Source of the DNA: an uncultured Lachnospiraceae bacterium | Lineage (GTDB): Bacteria; Bacillota_A; Clostridia; Lachnospirales; Lachnospiraceae | NCBI GenBank assembly: GCA_949957035.1 | Contig: CATLIP010000107.1 | Span: 1 to 8,072 of the forward strand | Direction of reading: 5' to 3' | DNA: 8,072 nucleotides | Shown: positions 1-6,193 of the stretch, in pieces | How the letters are laid out: each line of letters starts with the position of its first letter | How positions within the stretch are numbered: the stretch's first letter is position 1 | The notes under the pieces: generated by a model | Seen by the model: the letters and a program-made list of their open reading frames with translations, nothing else | What the model was told of the DNA's origin: nothing | Database searches by the model: none | Program-made: the position numbers and the translations under genes

Positions 1-464
1 GGTGAAACCGGACCGATGAAGGACTTAAAGGAAACACAGCCTTTCTCATCCAAATCTTTCAAGTCGCCAAAGTTATAGCTTGTAAGCCCACCCCAGAAGC
101 AGTAGTCAACATACGCGTTGGGGGAAACTTTATTCTCCTTAAAGTCAAATGCCTTCGCATTCGTCATACACGGGTCATTCTGGAGCGGCATATCAATCAC
201 TGTGGTATATCCGCCAAGGGCCGCTGCCGCCGTACCATGTTCATAATCCTCACGCCACTCGAAGCCGGGATCGTTCAGATGGGCATGGGTATCGATTGCT
301 CCCGGGAACACATATTTTCCTGCCGCATCAATGATTCTGGACGCCTCCGGCTCGTCGCCCTTCGTCAGAACTGCCGCAATCTTACCGTCCTTTATTGCAA
401 CATTTCCTTCGATGATGGAATCTGCAGCGACGATTCTGCCGTTTTTCACCAATACATCATACAT
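1..464 (-). CDS. Allantoinase-like cyclic amidohydrolase, second paralogue (partial, N-terminal part only)
   Basis: The first 154 codons are visible; the rest lies beyond the left edge. The family hydrolyses cyclic amide rings (allantoin, hydantoins, dihydropyrimidines) in the cytoplasm using a binuclear metal centre. The protein starts MYDVLVKNGRIV and carries the amidohydrolase core GAIDTHAHLNDPGFEWRED, with metal ligands His60 and His62, then DMPLQNDP (residues 91-98) and SFKSF, where Lys147 should be the carbamylated bridging ligand. Spacing from HAH to this lysine matches what I recall of E. coli AllB. By hand count it shares 74 of its first 127 residues with the complete paralogue at 2551-3954. 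Start choice: AGGAGG at 478-473, eight bases before the ATG at 464. It lies 18 bases after the membrane-protein gene, so it is probably the fourth gene of the operon. Allantoinase is the best family call; a hydantoinase specificity is possible. Confidence 0.85.
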   Translation of the reverse strand, partial: MYDVLVKNGRIVAADSIIEGNVAIKDGKIAAVLTKGDEPEASRIIDAAGKYVFPGAIDTHAHLNDPGFEWREDYEHGTAAAALGGYTTVIDMPLQNDPCMTNAKAFDFKENKVSPNAYVDYCFWGGLTSYNFGDLKDLDEKGCVSFKSFIGPVS

Positions 465-482
465 ACTTTCTTCCTCCTATTC

Positions 483-1154
483 TTAGTTATATCTTTGCTC
501 AATTTCATCTAAAAGCTGCCCTACATCCCGGCAGTATCCGGGGATTTGCTCCGCCGAACTGAGACCACTTCCAATCTCCCTGCTCTTATCAGAAACTTTT
601 CCTTTCTGCATCTCCTTGTCATACAGCCGATAGACACTCTCCGGTCCGTAAATATCCGATGCCCTGCCTGATTCAAGATAATCACAGATTGCGCATACAG
701 CGTTTAAATTCCGGTATCTCTCATAGACCGCGCTCCTTCCATAAAGACTCTCAAGCGCCCTTCGCGTACGTTGATTCGGTTCCTCAAGAAGCTTCACCAG
801 ATGATATACATGACAGTATTCCTCATACTCTGCCATAAGCTTTTGATTCGCCTTGATTCCCCGCCTCTGTAATGCAATAAAGAAAATAACCAAAGCAACT
901 GTAAATATAGATGTTACCACAGCAACTTTCGTATGTCCCATAAAAAATGCAAATATATCAAACAACGCCCAGGTAACCGAAAGCGATATCATCGCCAGTG
1001 AAGCCCTGTTCCTGTACTGCGGCGGTACTTTGGGAATATAGTGATAATCTGCAAATGATTTCGCAATCTTCTCCTGTCTGCAAAGCGACATTTCCAGTCT
1101 TACAATATCCCTAAGTTCCGCCGTAAACTCCTCTACTGACTTTCTTTCGTCCAT
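483..1154 (-). CDS. Small two-helix membrane protein of unknown function
   Basis: I do not recognise a named function for this 223-residue protein. Residues 1-50 are charged and probably helical. Two hydrophobic segments follow at about 51-71 and 77-95, separated by a short MGHTK turn, which suggests a hairpin in the membrane with both ends on the same side. Residues 98-140 are charged and may form a coiled coil. A compact motif lies at 145-182 (ERYRNLNAVCAICDYLESG, then DIYGPESVYRLYD), of a kind I have seen in Firmicutes proteins of unknown function. Its ATG overlaps the permease stop codon (TAATG, 1156-1152), and no good ribosome binding site precedes it, so translation is probably coupled to the permease. 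That arrangement suggests a job tied to the permease or pathway, but this is inference. Confidence 0.75.
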   Translation of the reverse strand: MDERKSVEEFTAELRDIVRLEMSLCRQEKIAKSFADYHYIPKVPPQYRNRASLAMISLSVTWALFDIFAFFMGHTKVAVVTSIFTVALVIFFIALQRRGIKANQKLMAEYEEYCHVYHLVKLLEEPNQRTRRALESLYGRSAVYERYRNLNAVCAICDYLESGRASDIYGPESVYRLYDKEMQKGKVSDKSREIGSGLSSAEQIPGYCRDVGQLLDEIEQRYN

Positions 1155-2518
1155 TATTTATCCAGTGTCGTACCCTTTCTGAAGTTCGCACATGACGGCA
1201 TATACTTCATACAGAAGTAGAAAATAAGAGCCGTCGGAATCGTAGCCGTAAAGAAGGAAATATCAACATTGAATAAGCCGATAACAGCGCCCACTGCAAT
1301 GGCGATAATCGCCGCCCAGTTTACACCCTTGTGCTGTCCTTCCTCATTGTACAGATCCTTTAATAATGAATCATCGATTTTTCTTCTGTGAAGCACAAAA
1401 TAATCCGTAATCAATACCGCGAAGATTGGTCCAAAGAATGCAGTATAAATCTTGGTAAACAGCGCCAGCCCCGCTGCGGAACTGTCGTTTGTCAGAATCC
1501 ATGGACATGTACATACCGCAAGAATACCGACGATGACAACTGCCGTCTTATGCTTCATCTTAAATACATCCATAAATGCATATGCAGGCGGGATGACATT
1601 GGACGCAAGGTTTGTTGATAACTGGGCCATAATAATGAAGCACAGCGTTACAACAAGAACAAGCTTACTGTCCACCATCTCATAAAATGCATTAATCGGG
1701 TTTGCAACACCAGTTGCAGAACAAGCCATAGCCCCAATCATACCAAGAAGTACGGTTGCCGGAACCATAGCAAGGAAATACGATACCCCGCGCACAGTAC
1801 TTGAATAGCCATCTTTTACTTCACGGGAATAGTCGCCGGCATTCAGCATAACCGTTGTACTGTTACCAAAGAATGCAATGATAGCCGCCACAAACGGCAT
1901 CCCCCATGTGCCTTCGATCCCCAGCAGATTTGCAGAAATCGCATCCCACTGTGTTGTCAGGCAAAGATATAACAGATACAGCATGGCAATCGTAATCACC
2001 ACTCCGCCTATATTGCCAACCCATTTTGCGCCCTGGAATCCTTTTGTAGAAAGGAATATCTGAACCAGTTGGAACAAAATGAAAAAGATAACATATCCAT
2101 ATTGAATATCCAGCCCAAATGCACGGAAAATATTGTTGATAGCCGTACCGCCGAGCCAAGTCTGATAACCATACCATACGATAGCCGGAAGACCTCTTAT
2201 GAATACAGGTACAATACTTCCCTTTGTGCCAAAGGACATCTTAAGCTGCACCGCATAGGGCGCGCCTGTCACATAGGAAAACTGGTCGTTACACGCAATA
2301 CCTATAACCAAAATCGTAGAACCAATCAATACGGCAAGGAATAACTGTAATAAGTTAAGTCCGTTTTCAAGCTGGGCCGAACCCATGGACAATGTACCGA
2401 TGGAAATACATCCGCCAAGCCACAGCATGGTGTTAGAGCCCCAGCTCATAATTCGGTCTTCCTTCTGAATTGGAGCTATGGAACTGGCCTGTTTCTTTTC
2501 ACTATTTACATCACTCAT
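1154..2518 (-). CDS. NCS1-family permease (nucleobase / hydantoin / allantoin type)
   Basis: This 454-residue membrane protein should be a cation-coupled importer of a nucleobase or cyclic ureide. It has about twelve hydrophobic segments after a polar N-terminus of about 25 residues. NCS1 hallmarks are visible: WYGYQTWLGG (115-124), the LNAGDYSRE segment after helix 6 (225-233), STNLASNVIPPAYAF (301-315) and GPIFAVLITDYFV (363-375), close to the family's GPI-G--ADYF motif. By comparison with the hydantoin transporter Mhp1, Trp115 and Gln119 probably correspond to its Trp117 and Gln121, and Asn303 or Asn307 to its Asn318. The Trp220 position appears to be Ser220 here (GNSTTVMLN). It starts at ATG 2518 with AGGAG at 2530-2526. 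It lies 32 bases after an allantoinase-like gene, so allantoin or a hydantoin is the likeliest substrate. Cytosine or purine transport cannot be excluded. Confidence 0.88.
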   Translation of the reverse strand: MSDVNSEKKQASSIAPIQKEDRIMSWGSNTMLWLGGCISIGTLSMGSAQLENGLNLLQLFLAVLIGSTILVIGIACNDQFSYVTGAPYAVQLKMSFGTKGSIVPVFIRGLPAIVWYGYQTWLGGTAINNIFRAFGLDIQYGYVIFFILFQLVQIFLSTKGFQGAKWVGNIGGVVITIAMLYLLYLCLTTQWDAISANLLGIEGTWGMPFVAAIIAFFGNSTTVMLNAGDYSREVKDGYSSTVRGVSYFLAMVPATVLLGMIGAMACSATGVANPINAFYEMVDSKLVLVVTLCFIIMAQLSTNLASNVIPPAYAFMDVFKMKHKTAVVIVGILAVCTCPWILTNDSSAAGLALFTKIYTAFFGPIFAVLITDYFVLHRRKIDDSLLKDLYNEEGQHKGVNWAAIIAIAVGAVIGLFNVDISFFTATIPTALIFYFCMKYMPSCANFRKGTTLDK

Positions 2519-2550
2519 GATCTCTCTCCTTTTTTATTTTACCAGTCAAA

Positions 2551-3954
2551 TCATCTTACCGGTGTAATATATTCTCCGTATCCTACCGCTTCATCTTTAT
2601 ACATTCCGTCGGCAGCAACTACTTTACCGCGGATGATCGTGCAGGTAGGAGCGCCTTTGCCCTCCTGTCCGTCGAAGCAGGATACATGTCCCTTGGTCAG
2701 AAGCTTCGTCTGGTCAACCTTCCATGCCTTCTCGGGATCTACAATTACGATGTCCCCGTCAAAGCCCAGTTCAAAGGCGCCTTTGCGTCCATACAACCCA
2801 AAAATCTTAGCAGGATTATAATCCATCACCTTTGCGATAAGCGTCGGGCTTAATCCCTTCTTGTTCACTACCATATCGAACATCATCGGAAGGAAGAACT
2901 GGATTGCATTCAGACCGCCCCATGCATGCCAGATATCCTTCGTGGCATTATCCTTTTCCTCGTCAGCCGCCGGGGAATGGTCGCTTCCCACACATGACAA
3001 TGTTCCGTCAAGCACATAATCCCACATCTTCTCCATATCCTCGGCCTTGCGCATTGGCGGCGTACATTTTGCCGGCGCGCCCTTCTCGAACACAAAATCC
3101 TCCGTAAATCCAAGGTAATGCGGGCAAGTCTCTGCCGTAATCGGAAGCCCTTCATGGATGGCGTCCTTCACAACCTGAGCTACCAATGGGTGGCTCACAT
3201 GGCAGATATGTACACGCCCGCCTGTTGCCCTTGCCATGTCAATAACATTCTTCGTCGCAACATATTCTGTCCAGACATCGTGAGAATCTAAGAAATCACG
3301 AATCTTCTGCTCATTGGTCTGGCCTTCTTTTGCCTTTGCTTCTTTTTCTCTCTCCAATACCTGGCCGTATTCTTCACAGTGGAATCCACAGAGTGCATTA
3401 TATGGTTTCAAAATCTCTAATGCTTTACGCACATTTCCCATGTTAACGGTGGGGAACAGATTTCCGTTGGGGCAGGTAAATCCTTTAAATGCCGCAACAC
3501 CACAGTTATGCAGGTCTACCAAGTCATTCATGTTGTTCTTTACGGAATCCGGCTTGTCATCATAATCACCTACAAGCCCTCCCCATAATGCATAATCAAT
3601 AACAGAATGCTTACTAATCTTACCCATTTTAAGGTCGAAGATTTCCTTGTTCATCAAAGATGGGTCATTGTTCAGCGGCATATCTATCAAGGTCGTACAT
3701 CCCGCAACTGCCGCCGCACGGGAACCTGTCTCAAAATCTTCTCTGTACTCAAATCCCGGCTCGTTCAAATGCGCATGGCAATCGATGATACCCGGGAACA
3801 CATAGTTCCCTTTTGCGTCAATCGTCTCTTTTGCCTCTGCCTCAGTTCCTTTTGCCAGGAACGCCGCGTACTTGCCGTCACGTATTGCAATATCTGCCTC
3901 ATAAATACGGTCTGGTGTAACAAGTCTGCCGTTTCGAATCATTAAATCATACAT
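2551..3954 (-). CDS. allB: Allantoinase-like cyclic amidohydrolase (complete)
   Basis: This 467-residue cytoplasmic metal-dependent hydrolase probably opens the ring of allantoin to give allantoate, or of a related hydantoin. All metal ligands of the family can be placed: His60 and His62 in DCHAHLNEPG, carbamylated Lys157 in AFKGF, His192 in GFHCEE, His252 in HICHVSHP and Asp325 in GSDHSP. Other allantoinase-type blocks are AETCPHYLGF (274-283), AKCTPPMR (295-302) and HAWGGLNAIQFFLPMMFD (343-360), which resemble E. coli AllB, an enzyme of 453 residues. Compared with its paralogue at 1-464, and AllB as I recall it, it has about ten extra residues between GGLVG and the lysine. It starts at ATG 3954 with AGGAGG at 3966-3961. 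It is the first gene of the leftward operon. Hydantoinase or dihydropyrimidinase activity is the main alternative. Confidence 0.88.
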   Translation of the reverse strand: MYDLMIRNGRLVTPDRIYEADIAIRDGKYAAFLAKGTEAEAKETIDAKGNYVFPGIIDCHAHLNEPGFEYREDFETGSRAAAVAGCTTLIDMPLNNDPSLMNKEIFDLKMGKISKHSVIDYALWGGLVGDYDDKPDSVKNNMNDLVDLHNCGVAAFKGFTCPNGNLFPTVNMGNVRKALEILKPYNALCGFHCEEYGQVLEREKEAKAKEGQTNEQKIRDFLDSHDVWTEYVATKNVIDMARATGGRVHICHVSHPLVAQVVKDAIHEGLPITAETCPHYLGFTEDFVFEKGAPAKCTPPMRKAEDMEKMWDYVLDGTLSCVGSDHSPAADEEKDNATKDIWHAWGGLNAIQFFLPMMFDMVVNKKGLSPTLIAKVMDYNPAKIFGLYGRKGAFELGFDGDIVIVDPEKAWKVDQTKLLTKGHVSCFDGQEGKGAPTCTIIRGKVVAADGMYKDEAVGYGEYITPVR

Positions 3955-4012
3955 AACATACCTCCTAAATTTTTCCGGTCAACCACATTTTAACTACCTG
4001 TATACTATTTTA

Positions 4013-4025
4013 AGTCAAAATGACT
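4013..4025. promoter_or_regulatory. Perfect 5-bp inverted repeat inside the promoter spacer, candidate operator
   Basis: AGTCA-AAA-TGACT is a perfect inverted repeat with a three-base centre. It lies between the predicted -35 and -10 of the leftward promoter, where a bound repressor would block RNA polymerase. No known regulator site was recognised, and the arms are short. Confidence 0.3.
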
Positions 4026-4035
4026 GAAATCACAA
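4023..4035 (+). repeat. Direct repeat copy 1, ACTGAAATCACAA
   Basis: This 13-base element recurs with one mismatch at 4124-4136 (ACTAAAATCACAA), 101 bases away. This copy overlaps the predicted -35 of the leftward promoter. The other lies upstream of the weak candidate promoter of the rightward gene. A pair of near-identical sites, one near each divergent promoter, suggests a shared regulator, though low-complexity DNA can produce such matches. Confidence 0.4.
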
Positions 4036-4067
4036 TAGCACAAAACAGAGAATATTTACCATCGTTT

Positions 4068-4084
4068 TTGTACAATATGCACAA
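4068..4084. promoter_or_regulatory. Imperfect 17-bp palindrome, candidate operator
   Basis: TTGTACA-ATA-TGCACAA has seven-base arms that pair at six positions. It sits near the middle of the divergent intergenic region. The core ACAATATGCACAA (4072-4084) also recurs, less one base, as ACAATAGCACAA at 4032-4043. This offset of about 40 bases is close to four helical turns and would allow cooperative binding. Confidence 0.35.
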
Positions 4085-4123
4085 TCTCTGCGACATAGTA
4101 TTGTTATTATATTATCATTATGT

Positions 4124-4136
4124 ACTAAAATCACAA
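4124..4136 (+). repeat. Direct repeat copy 2, ACTAAAATCACAA
   Basis: This is the partner of the element at 4023-4035, matching 12 of 13 bases in the same orientation. It lies upstream of the DUF2877 gene, about 50 bases before that gene's weak -10 candidate. Confidence 0.4.
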
Positions 4137-4163
4137 ACCAGATTTTAATTCTTTATGATTGTA

Positions 4164-4192
4164 TTTTTTTTCTTTCTCTGATACCATATAAA
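4164..4192 (+). promoter_or_regulatory. Weak candidate promoter for the rightward DUF2877 gene
   Basis: TATAAA at 4187-4192 is a good -10 candidate. The matching -35 position (4164-4169) is only a run of T, so recognition would depend on an activator or on the T-rich upstream tract. Transcription would start near 4199, about 44 bases before the ATG at 4243. No better spaced pair was found. Confidence 0.25.
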
Positions 4193-4212
4193 ATAAAGAA
4201 TTTGACATATGA

Positions 4213-4235
4213 CGGCGCAAAGCCGCGCAAAGGAG
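4213..4235 (+). promoter_or_regulatory. Leader of the DUF2877 gene: ribosome binding site with short repeat and hairpin
   Basis: AAAGGAG at 4229-4235 lies seven bases before the ATG at 4243 and fixes that start. It overlaps a tandem GCGCAAAG (4215-4222 and 4225-4232, offset ten bases). A four-base-pair hairpin, CGGC-GCAAA-GCCG (4213-4225), ends just upstream of the ribosome binding site. The repeat and hairpin may have no function. Confidence 0.5.
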
Positions 4236-4242
4236 TCTAACT

Positions 4243-5103
4243 ATGGAATATCAAATCAAACAAATATCTTACTATGCAGAAAATATACTGGAACATCTCA
4301 CAACGGGAACCGTCCATTCCGTATACCGCCGCACCATCAACCTTACAGACGGCAGGCAGATTCTTTCCTTACAGACGGCTCATTCGCCCCTGTCCCCAAT
4401 CAGCCTTATTTCAGGGCTTACTGCCGAAAACTTTGAACTGCTGTCCGTGAAACCCGGCGATACCGTCCATTTCCAAAAAGACAGGCTTCTCATCAGCAAT
4501 CCCAATGCAGAATGCGCCCCTCACCTGTTCCTATGCAAGGGTCTAGAACGTTATGACCTGAAACTTTCAAAAACCTTGGATGCCCGCACAATCCCTGCTC
4601 TTTCTGCCAGTATCCAGGAAGCGATAGCACAAGCAGAGACAGGCGGATTTTCACTTTTGTTCAACAATAGCGTCGATTCTTTATCCCTTATACTTCTTAC
4701 CGCAAGGAACTGCATCACGCACTGCAGCGAACTTCTGCCTGCCGGCAGATACCATGAAGCCGCTTCAGAGCTTGCCCGACTGCTTGGATTAGGGTGCGGC
4801 TTGACTCCAAGCGGCGACGATTTTCTGTGCGGGGTATTGGCCGGGTGCTGCTTTTCCGGGAATACAGCTCATCCCTTTACAAAACATCTAAAGGACATGG
4901 TGGAAAAAAAGCTGTCCGACACCATCGATATCAGCGCCGCCTTCCTCTCCTGCGCCCTTAAAAGCCAGTTCAGCCTTCCGATAGTCAGTCTATATGAACT
5001 GCCTGCACCGAATGAAATCCTGACTTCCTTCTCAGCAGTCGGACACTCCTCCGGCATCGACACCCTCTGCGGCATTCTATGGAGCCTTGTACATATCAGT
5101 TAA
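4243..5103 (+). CDS. allH: DUF2877 protein, AllH/YlbF-like carbamoyltransferase subunit
   Basis: This 286-residue protein carries the DUF2877 signature GLGCGLTPSGDDFLCG (182-197) and the conserved C-terminal block VGHSSGIDTLCG (266-277). The best-studied member is E. coli YlbF (AllH), of similar size, which acts with FdrA (AllF) and YlbE (AllG) as an oxamate carbamoyltransferase that recovers carbamoyl phosphate at the end of anaerobic allantoin catabolism. No signal peptide or membrane segment is evident, so it should be cytoplasmic. It is the only plus-strand gene supported here, diverging from the allantoinase operon and converging on etfA. No FdrA or YlbE partner is in the window, so they would have to be encoded elsewhere. 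The family call is strong; the exact role is inferred from the E. coli homologue and the allantoinase neighbours. Confidence 0.85.
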   Translation: MEYQIKQISYYAENILEHLTTGTVHSVYRRTINLTDGRQILSLQTAHSPLSPISLISGLTAENFELLSVKPGDTVHFQKDRLLISNPNAECAPHLFLCKGLERYDLKLSKTLDARTIPALSASIQEAIAQAETGGFSLLFNNSVDSLSLILLTARNCITHCSELLPAGRYHEAASELARLLGLGCGLTPSGDDFLCGVLAGCCFSGNTAHPFTKHLKDMVEKKLSDTIDISAAFLSCALKSQFSLPIVSLYELPAPNEILTSFSAVGHSSGIDTLCGILWSLVHIS

Positions 5104-5110
5104 ACATTTA

Positions 5111-5165
5111 ATAAAAATAAAAAAGGGAATTGTCACGGCACTTTCATTTTCGCCTGACAATCCCC
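5111..5165 (-). terminator. Rho-independent terminator of the DAO-etfB-etfA operon
   Basis: The arms at 5165-5155 and 5135-5125 pair at ten of eleven positions (TTGTCA/TGACAA core and a GGG/CCC base, with one A-C mismatch), enclosing a 19-base loop. On the minus strand the stem is followed by a T-rich run (TTTTTTATTTTTAT, 5124-5111). The hairpin begins about 40 bases after the etfA stop codon. On the plus strand no T-run follows the stem, so it should not act efficiently as a terminator for the DUF2877 gene. Confidence 0.85.
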
Positions 5166-5205
5166 TCTCCCTTATCGTGTCATATCAAACCAGCCAAAAC
5201 CTTCA

Positions 5206-6189
5206 CTAAAGTTTCAAGTAGTTCTCCAGAACATCCTTTAAGTCAGCCGTAATTCCATAATCAGCAACACCATAGATTGCTGCGTTTTCATCCGTATTGA
5301 CCGCCACGAACAGCTTCGTATCCTTGATGCCCTCCGTGTGCTGGATCGCACCCGATACGCCAAAAGAGATACAAATCTTAGGACGGATGGTAAGCCCCGT
5401 CTGTCCAATCTGATGATTGAACGGAATCATCTCGGAATCTACCATCGGCCTTGTACCGCCAATGGCTCCGCCAACTTTTTCTGCAAATTTCTCAAGCAGG
5501 GCAAAATTATCATCTTCAAGGACTCCTCTTCCGCCGACTACCACAACCTCGGCCCCAAGGATGCTTCCGGTCTCGTTCTCTGCCTCTGCCTCTTCAATAA
5601 TCTCAATCTTGGAATCAGTAAGCCTGATATCATCAAAATATTCGATTTTGGCCTGTCCGCCTGCCGCTTCTTCCGAAGGCGCATACACGCCCGGACGAAT
5701 CGTCATCATCTGCGGATAGTATCCGTCTCTCGTGATAATTGTTACGAAAACATTTTCTCCAAAGGACGGCTTATTCTGCTTAATATAGTAAGAACCGTCT
5801 TCCTTCGTCCCTACCAGTACCTCCGTACAGTCTGCAGTCATTCCGCAGCCTAACTTCATGGCTACCCGTGAGAAGATGGAACGTCCCTCCGGAGTCGCCG
5901 GAATCAAGACGCTGGACGGATCGATTTTTTTCAGCATTTCTGCAATCGCCTTGCTTACGGCGTCGTCCTGCTGCGAACAGTCACGCCCAGCCTTTACAGC
6001 GTAGATTTCCTCCACGCCCAGCTTGTCAAGGTCAGCCACAATGCCGTCAGTCTCTTCCGCCAGCACGATTGCCTGAACCTTCTCGCCGGTGGTCTTCTGA
6101 ATCTCCTTAGCCGCTGAAACCAGTTCTGCAGCTACCGGCTCCAATTTCCCCTTATAACTTTCTGCATAAACACAAATTCCATTAGCCAT
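5206..6189 (-). CDS. etfA: Electron transfer flavoprotein, alpha subunit
   Basis: This 327-residue protein is the FAD-carrying partner of EtfB. The heterodimer takes electrons from flavin dehydrogenases in the cytoplasm. The C-terminal FAD domain is clear: VVVGGRGV (216-223), GGTRPMVD (244-251), HQIGQTG (259-265), then ISFGVSGAIQHTEGIKD (274-290) and the late VADYGITADL (308-317). The N-terminal domain (1-200) has the usual ETF-alpha fold features, including LIPATPEGRS (95-104). I chose the ATG at 6189 because it gives the family-typical MANGICVYAES start and has a ribosome binding site; an in-frame start at 6216 would overlap etfB. It lies four bases after etfB and is the last gene before the terminator. 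Sequence alone does not show whether this ETF is electron-bifurcating. Confidence 0.95.
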   Translation of the reverse strand: MANGICVYAESYKGKLEPVAAELVSAAKEIQKTTGEKVQAIVLAEETDGIVADLDKLGVEEIYAVKAGRDCSQQDDAVSKAIAEMLKKIDPSSVLIPATPEGRSIFSRVAMKLGCGMTADCTEVLVGTKEDGSYYIKQNKPSFGENVFVTIITRDGYYPQMMTIRPGVYAPSEEAAGGQAKIEYFDDIRLTDSKIEIIEEAEAENETGSILGAEVVVVGGRGVLEDDNFALLEKFAEKVGGAIGGTRPMVDSEMIPFNHQIGQTGLTIRPKICISFGVSGAIQHTEGIKDTKLFVAVNTDENAAIYGVADYGITADLKDVLENYLKL

Positions 6190-6193
6190 TGGT

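Larger units (their letters stand above)
4007..4035 (-). promoter_or_regulatory. Predicted sigma-A-type promoter for the leftward allantoinase/permease operon
   Basis: Read on the minus strand, a -35-like TTGTGA (4035-4030) is followed after 17 bases by a -10-like TAAAAT (4012-4007). The -35 matches four of six consensus bases and the -10 matches five of six. Transcription would begin near 4000, leaving a leader of about 45 bases before the ATG at 3954. The region is AT-rich, so a chance match is possible. Confidence 0.45.

Noticed and set aside
1863..2177. Minus-strand 104-codon reading frame inside the permease gene
   Set aside because: It is an out-of-frame shadow of the permease; its translation shows no domain and the permease frame is intact.
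1..3954. The paired amidohydrolases as a recent repeat or assembly duplication
   Set aside because: The two share only about 58 percent of residues over the visible N-termini and differ by an indel, so they are old paralogues and not a duplicated segment.
3987..4018. Alternative minus-strand promoter TTGACT (4018-4013) with TAAAAT (3992-3987)
   Set aside because: The spacer would be 20 bases, too long for efficient sigma-A recognition; the 17-base pair TTGTGA/TAAAAT just upstream is better.
4202..4207. Perfect TTGACA hexamer upstream of the DUF2877 gene as a -35 element
   Set aside because: A properly spaced -10 would fall at about 4225-4230, which reads GCGCAA and overlaps the ribosome binding site, leaving no room for a leader.
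5338..5853. 171-codon plus-strand reading frame antisense to etfA, possible gene
   Set aside because: It lies wholly opposite a clear etfA gene, shows no recognisable domain and has no convincing ribosome binding site.
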